In this document: one piece after another, positions 22,308 to 26,156 of the stretch
Layout: each line of letters begins with the position of its first letter
How positions within the stretch are numbered: the first letter of the stretch is position 1
Origin: Patescibacteria group bacterium
Lineage (GTDB): Bacteria; Patescibacteriota; UBA1384; CAILIB01
Assembly (NCBI GenBank): GCA_018968785.1
Contig: JAGWZN010000001.1
Span: 1 to 26,156, forward strand
Length of the DNA: 26,156 bases
Reading direction: 5' to 3'
Notes under the pieces: generated by a model
What the model was told of the DNA's origin: nothing
The model's database searches: none
Seen by the model: only the letters and a program-made list of their open reading frames with translations
Made by a program: the position numbers and the translations under genes

Positions 22308-23476
22308 TTCACCTCCTCCAGGTTATACCCCAACTCGGCGCAGGCCAGCAGAAAAATACCGGCTCCCCAAGCCCAGGGATTCTCGCTTTTATAGAGAGGC
22401 GTGCGCACCGCTTTCCCCTTATTGTATATCTCATGCACTGTGCCGTCCCGAACAATTACATCGGCAATCCGTTCTAAGATATTGGCCGCCAAAGCCGGTT
22501 CCCCGCATTTCTGTTTGGCGATCGCGTCGACACAACCAAGCCAGGTCCAGGAAAAACCGACGTGGTAATCTTTCATCCCGCCGACCCGGTTATAGATACA
22601 GATCCGCCAGAAGTCATACTGGTCGTAAGCCAGCCGGATCGGTACCTCGTCTTCCAGGGCAAGCGCCGTAATTTTTTCCTGAATTTTCTCCGCCTGCTGC
22701 GGCGTGGCAATATCCCACCAGACTGCCAGCAGGTTTCCATCAGTAGCAAAGTGATGGTGCCGATGGGTACCGTACCAGTCACTAAAGTAACCGCCGTCAT
22801 CATCCGACCAGAGCCACTTCTGAATTGACGCGCGCACCCGTTCGGCCCGTTGCCGGTACGATTCAGCTTTTTCCTCTTCTCCGAACTGACGACTCATCTC
22901 TTCCATAGTCCAGAGCGCTTTCAGATAACACATATTGGTGAATGATATCGCCCCCCGTTTTAGCACGCTCTCCGCCCAACCGCCTCCCATTGCCTCCTTT
23001 AACAACTCCTTCTCGTCAACTTGCCGGGACAGAAACTCCATAACCCGGTGCAGTTGGTCAATGTGATCGCGCGCGAACTGTTCATCTCCCGACTGCTGAA
23101 TATAATCCCAGAAAGCGATAATCAAGATTGGGTCTTGAGCGATACTTTGCGCCACCAAGTAGGAGTTGCGAAAGGTCGGCCGCTGCAGCGCCGGATCATG
23201 ACTGAGCGGTATACCAATATACCGCATCCAGTACAAAGGATGGGCAATCCGTTTTGGAATTGACCCTTTTGGGTTTTGTAGAGCCAGGTAAGTTTCCAGA
23301 TTTTGCTTGACAATGGCAAAATCACCAATCCTGCATGCGCCCATACCGGCGAAAAACGAATCCCAGCTCCAATACACCAGTCGGGATCCAGAGATGATCC
23401 CTCGCTCTCGGTAGCACCAGCGTAAATCTTTTTTCGCGATATCAATTGCCGCTCGAATTCTCTCAGCCGCCTCCAT
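22304..23476 (-). CDS. (alpha/alpha)6-barrel glycosidase-like protein
   Basis: A 390-residue cytoplasmic protein built of paired helices. Motifs recall the six-hairpin glycosidases (GH15, GH37, GH63, amylo-1,6-glucosidase C-domain): LVYWSWDSFFAGMG near the start (Trp-Asp-Ser, like the W-D-S/T-F of the substrate pocket), GGGWAESV, WSDDDGGYFSDW, FATDGNLLAVWW, HVGFSWTWLGCVDAIA, and YKSENPWAWGAGIFLLA. Acidic residues in W-x-x-x-D and in E-S/E-N-P-W contexts could be the acid/base pair. A role on alpha-glucosides, mannosylglycerate or a storage glucan is possible; the substrate is unknown. It lacks a signal peptide. Start and upstream stop share one base (TGATG). Confidence 0.8.
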   Translation of the reverse strand: MEAAERIRAAIDIAKKDLRWCYRERGIISGSRLVYWSWDSFFAGMGACRIGDFAIVKQNLETYLALQNPKGSIPKRIAHPLYWMRYIGIPLSHDPALQRPTFRNSYLVAQSIAQDPILIIAFWDYIQQSGDEQFARDHIDQLHRVMEFLSRQVDEKELLKEAMGGGWAESVLKRGAISFTNMCYLKALWTMEEMSRQFGEEEKAESYRQRAERVRASIQKWLWSDDDGGYFSDWYGTHRHHHFATDGNLLAVWWDIATPQQAEKIQEKITALALEDEVPIRLAYDQYDFWRICIYNRVGGMKDYHVGFSWTWLGCVDAIAKQKCGEPALAANILERIADVIVRDGTVHEIYNKGKAVRTPLYKSENPWAWGAGIFLLACAELGYNLEEVK

Positions 23477-24111
23477 CAGTCCACCCCCTCATTGACCTGA
23501 AACCAGGCCAGGACCAAGGCCAGTTTTTCTCTCAAGAGGTACGCGTCATAGGTGTAATCGAATAGCGAGCCGTTGGAAAAGTCCGGCGCCACAAACCCAA
23601 TCGCCTCAACACCCAACTGCCTACAGGTGTATACGGCTCGCAACAGATGGTCTTTTTGAGTAATAATGGTCAACGTATGAAGACCGAACTGTTCTTTTGC
23701 TCGTAAACAGCTATCATACGTCCGCAGTCCGGCGGGATCTTCCCGAATCGCCGATGCCGGTACCCCGGCTTTCTCGGCGTATCCGGCCATTACCTCCACC
23801 TCGTTATAATCCGGCTTCCGGCCGTCACCGCTCATGAGCAACACATTCACTTTACCGTCTTGGAATAGGGTCACCCCGGCGGAAAGCCGGTAGGCTAACG
23901 CTTCGCTGGGAATACTGTTTTTAATAATCTCGGCCCCCAGCACCATTCCCACCGGATTAGCCGGAATCTCCGTCGGATCGGCATATATATATCGATCCAC
24001 TTTCTGATGGACCATCCGGCTGACCCAGACAACTAAACCGGCCGATAACAAGCCGATTACAACAACAAAAAAGAAAATATGGCGCAGCGACCGTATCATT
24101 TTCTGAATCAT
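23476..24111 (-). CDS. SanA/YdcF-like (DUF218) membrane-anchored protein
   Basis: About 211 residues with one N-terminal membrane anchor (about 12-31) and an exported DUF218 domain. Family motifs: VLGAEIIKNSIPSEALAYRL, LLMSGDGRKPDYNEVEVM, REDPAGLRTYDSCLRAKE and IITQKDHLLRAVYTCR. SanA-like proteins take part in envelope integrity and vancomycin exclusion; the biochemical activity is not settled. Three ATGs are possible (24120, 24111, 24099). An extended -10 (TGCTATCAT) covers the first and ends 7 bases before the second, so 24111 is preferred. It heads the unit glycosidase, methyltransferase, dut. Confidence 0.88.
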   Translation of the reverse strand: MIQKMIRSLRHIFFFVVVIGLLSAGLVVWVSRMVHQKVDRYIYADPTEIPANPVGMVLGAEIIKNSIPSEALAYRLSAGVTLFQDGKVNVLLMSGDGRKPDYNEVEVMAGYAEKAGVPASAIREDPAGLRTYDSCLRAKEQFGLHTLTIITQKDHLLRAVYTCRQLGVEAIGFVAPDFSNGSLFDYTYDAYLLREKLALVLAWFQVNEGVD

Positions 24112-24118
24112 CTTTCTC

Positions 24119-24128
24119 ATGATAGCAT
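24119..24128. promoter_or_regulatory. Compact bidirectional promoter with nearly symmetric -10
   Basis: The ten bases ATGATAGCAT read as an extended -10 on both strands: TGATAGCAT on plus (6 bases before the ATG at 24135) and TGCTATCAT on minus (7 bases before the ATG at 24111). Neither gene has a Shine-Dalgarno. Both messages would start at or beside the start codon. Confidence 0.5.
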
Positions 24129-24134
24129 AGATGT

Positions 24135-24746
24135 ATGGATCAGTCCGTATCTCCCACTACTTTCTTGTTCATCCGCCACGCTCAAACCGTATGGAATAAA
24201 GAGCAGCGTCATGCCGGTAGCACGGAGGTGCCACTCTCCGACCAGGCCGGTCATCAGATAGCCAAACTAACTCGCAAGATCGGCAAAGCCGAGGTTAAAA
24301 TTACCGCTCTTTACTCCTCGCCTCTTTCCCGCTGCCGGTTCACGATCGCTCCGTTAAGCCGGGAGCTGCATCTGCCGGTTACTATCTCCGACAATCTAAA
24401 GGAGCGCGGTTTAGGCGACTGGGAAGGCCGATCGCCGGTTGATCTTGCACCGCTCCATCCCGGCTACCACTTTCCGGATAGCGCCTACACCGGCGAGTTC
24501 CGCATTCCCCATGCCGAGCCGCTGGAAGAGCTGGAGCAGCGTATCCGCGCCTTTCTCAATGAGGTACATGACCAGCATCCGGGCGAACAGGTCGCTATCT
24601 GCACCCATTCCGGCGTTATCTGGACGATTCATCACCGGATCGCTACCAACCCGCCTGACCGTTTTATCTGGCCGGGTAACTGTTCGATTACTACCATCGT
24701 TAGCGAACAGAACCATTTTAAACTGACGGCTTACGAAGAGATCTAG
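24135..24746 (+). CDS. Histidine phosphatase superfamily protein (phosphoglycerate mutase-like)
   Basis: A 203-residue cytoplasmic phosphatase. The phospho-accepting His is in FIRHAQTVWN (about 12-21). The SSPLSRC segment supplies the conserved Arg, LKERGLGDWEG the acid Glu, and CTHSGVI the second His. These fit cofactor-independent phosphatases such as CobC/GpmB-like enzymes better than true dPGM, which is longer. The substrate is unknown. It is alone on the plus strand between two minus-strand units, with 8 bases to the convergent gene downstream. Confidence 0.9.
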   Translation: MDQSVSPTTFLFIRHAQTVWNKEQRHAGSTEVPLSDQAGHQIAKLTRKIGKAEVKITALYSSPLSRCRFTIAPLSRELHLPVTISDNLKERGLGDWEGRSPVDLAPLHPGYHFPDSAYTGEFRIPHAEPLEELEQRIRAFLNEVHDQHPGEQVAICTHSGVIWTIHHRIATNPPDRFIWPGNCSITTIVSEQNHFKLTAYEEI

Positions 24747-24754
24747 GGGTAACG

Positions 24755-26156
24755 CTAACCTTCCCGGTCCAGTTTTTCCAGTTTATATTGGGTTGCCAGT
24801 TCGGCCGCCATACGGGTCAACTCGGGGTCCTCATCCTGATTAACAAACCGCATGGTACCGGCGATCACCGGATACACTTCTTTCAGCCGGTCGTACATCT
24901 GGTTACAGATGCGCCGATAGCCGGGATGACCCTGCGGACTGGTACGCAGCTCGAGGAAATGAAACAGTTCCCGGACATTGGCAATAAATCGGTACCGCAT
25001 CCGGTATCCGAGCAGTACGCCATACTGGGCCTGCGTGGTCTCACCTTTCTCCTGAAGGTAGGAGTACAGTTTCTCCGAAATCGCAAACGCTTCCCGAAAC
25101 TGCTCTTCAAAACCCGCTTCCTTCACTATCTCCGGCACCTCGTAACCGTAGGAAGGACCGATCGCCTGCCATTCGAAGCTGTCCAGCATCCGATGGCGCT
25201 GCAGATCGCGAAATGTTCCGTAATCAGCCGTAATCTCCCACTCGAAATGAGCCTTTTCAAACGCGCGTCCCGGCTTATGACGACGATTAAACCGTTCGCC
25301 GGTATACAGCCGAAGCGCGTCTTCTTTTTCTTTGACGCTCCACTTCTTAACCTGTTCTTTTATCTCATCCAAAGAAAGCGAACTGCTCTGGAAGAATATC
25401 TCCAGCACCAAATCAGTTTCGTTTTGCGGCCAGTATTCAAGCAGCTGCACCTCAGGATATGTCCCTTCTTCCGGCGACCGCAGCTTGCTGACCGCAAGTT
25501 CAGCAAGCTTTTGCCGGGTAGCCGCCCGGAAGGCGGTCATGGCGCCGCCCCTTGTTGGCAGATCAGCCCGTTCTAAAAAGGCCGGAATAACCTTGCGCGC
25601 TTCCGTCAGAATCGCTTGGCCGGTGGTTCGGGCTTCCGGCAACTCTTCGGATAGTAAATGAATAATCAGACTCTCCACCGCTTGGGCGCTCATATAAATA
25701 CCAACCGTGGCGGTGGTAGCGGCCGGTAGCATCGGCCGGGCCGCATCGCAAGCCTGAGCCCGGGTGGCGCCGATCCAGGCCTGCCGCTCCTTGGCATCGG
25801 TCGGCTCGGGAAACTTCTGCCGGACATGGGTGGTCAGACCGCGCACCACCTCCGAATACAGCTCAAACAGGCGATCCATATCCTTTACGTACCGCTTCTT
25901 CACCTCGGCCGGAAAATCCGGCAACCGATACCGGTACCGCCCATCTTGCCCTTTTTGATCAAAATAGATGTACCGGGTGGACTGCTCCAGATACGCGGCA
26001 ATTCGTCCCCATTCAAGCAGTTTGGTAAGAACGATTGACGCGTTTTCCACCACTAGATGCAGTCCGGTGAGCTGCTGAACCGAGTCGTCGCCATACGCGG
26101 TTACTACCCGCTTAATCAGGCCGCCCGCTCCCGCCTCGCCGGTTAAGGCGAACTCA
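24755..26156 (-). CDS. Tandem ThyX-type (flavin-dependent thymidylate synthase-like) protein, 5' end outside window
   Basis: The frame runs open to the right edge, giving at least 466 residues. In-window GTG codons near 26053 are internal, since ThyX similarity (VVTAYGDDSVQQLTG) continues upstream of them. Two ThyX-like domains are in tandem. Domain 1 has LEWGRIAAYLEQSTRYIYFD (the S-x-R-Y half of the ThyX signature, 25970-25987) but WGR where R-H-R is expected. Domain 2 has RHRMLDSFEWQAIGPSYGYE (25139-25198): R-H-R is kept and S-x-R-Y is lost. It also has NVRELFHFLELR, like the N-x-R-x-L--F--LR substrate/flavin motif. ThyX methylates dUMP using FAD, NADPH and methylene-tetrahydrofolate, at sites formed between subunits. 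A fused, composite site is inferred. Confidence 0.85.
   Translation of the reverse strand, partial: EFALTGEAGAGGLIKRVVTAYGDDSVQQLTGLHLVVENASIVLTKLLEWGRIAAYLEQSTRYIYFDQKGQDGRYRYRLPDFPAEVKKRYVKDMDRLFELYSEVVRGLTTHVRQKFPEPTDAKERQAWIGATRAQACDAARPMLPAATTATVGIYMSAQAVESLIIHLLSEELPEARTTGQAILTEARKVIPAFLERADLPTRGGAMTAFRAATRQKLAELAVSKLRSPEEGTYPEVQLLEYWPQNETDLVLEIFFQSSSLSLDEIKEQVKKWSVKEKEDALRLYTGERFNRRHKPGRAFEKAHFEWEITADYGTFRDLQRHRMLDSFEWQAIGPSYGYEVPEIVKEAGFEEQFREAFAISEKLYSYLQEKGETTQAQYGVLLGYRMRYRFIANVRELFHFLELRTSPQGHPGYRRICNQMYDRLKEVYPVIAGTMRFVNQDEDPELTRMAAELATQYKLEKLDREG

Noticed and set aside
24788..25576. 262-codon open frame on the plus strand opposite the ThyX-like gene
   Set aside because: The minus strand carries clear ThyX motifs throughout; the antisense frame has no recognisable motif.
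24755..26053. ThyX-like gene starting at the GTG near 26053
   Set aside because: The frame stays open to the window edge and the upstream codons (VVTAYGDDSVQQLTGLHL) match the ThyX N-terminal region, so the gene is truncated by the window.
1..26156. Alternative genetic code with TGA as a sense codon
   Set aside because: Several genes end in TGA exactly at start/stop overlaps with the next gene (for example 8144, 10039, 22304), so TGA is a stop.
1..26156. Mobile elements, CRISPR arrays, defence or toxin-antitoxin genes
   Set aside because: No transposase, integrase, nuclease-helicase cassette, spaced repeats or tRNA-flanked insertion was seen. The gene content is housekeeping and envelope.

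Overview
The window is a gene-dense stretch of a bacterial chromosome with roughly balanced GC. It carries housekeeping metabolism and envelope genes. I see no mobile element, CRISPR array, tRNA or rRNA, and no recognisable defence system. Several traits suggest a streamlined genome of the Patescibacteria/CPR kind: transketolase split into two genes, a tandem ThyX-like protein, very small genes, short intergenic gaps and repeated stop/start overlaps. This is inference from gene content; no phylogenetic marker is present. TGA acts as an ordinary stop.

Layout. (1) 111-1445 (+): a predicted surface TIM-barrel protein. (2) 1442-3963 (-): a two-gene exopolysaccharide/lipid-linked glycan unit (polyprenyl glycosylphosphotransferase, then GT4 glycosyltransferase). 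(3) 4045-4245 (-): a 66-residue protein with its own promoter and terminator. (4) 4379-11140 (-): a long carbon-metabolism operon in the order rpiB, rpe, gap, transketolase N, transketolase C, a class II aldolase-like protein without its active site, a PfkB-family kinase and a D-2-hydroxyacid dehydrogenase. (5) 11226-11375 (-): a 49-residue acidic protein with its own promoter and terminator. (6) 11481-17116 (-): a DUF5665-like membrane protein, zwf, gnd, a PH-domain membrane protein, a small membrane protein, a DsbA-like oxidoreductase, xseA and xseB. (7) 17150-19839 (+): dus, DedA-family and AI-2E-family membrane proteins. (8) 19844-24111 (-): SanA-like protein, (alpha/alpha)6 glycosidase, SpoU methyltransferase, dUTPase, then M29 aminopeptidase. 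(9) 24135-24746 (+): histidine phosphatase. (10) 24755 to the right edge (-): a tandem ThyX-type protein whose 5' end lies outside the window.

How it fits together. zwf and gnd would make ribulose 5-phosphate with reduced cofactor. RpiB, Rpe and the split transketolase interconvert pentoses and feed glyceraldehyde 3-phosphate to GAPDH. This is the pentose-phosphate detour expected of cells lacking classical phosphofructokinase. No lactonase or transaldolase is in the window. dUTPase makes dUMP, the ThyX substrate.

The most unusual observations are the aldolase-like protein with its catalytic residues replaced, the double ThyX in which each half keeps a different part of the active site, and a recurring promoter design. 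In that design the genes that open transcription units have an (often extended) -10 element 6 to 9 bases before the start codon and no Shine-Dalgarno, which points to leaderless mRNAs. Genes inside operons instead have Shine-Dalgarno sites or overlap the previous stop.
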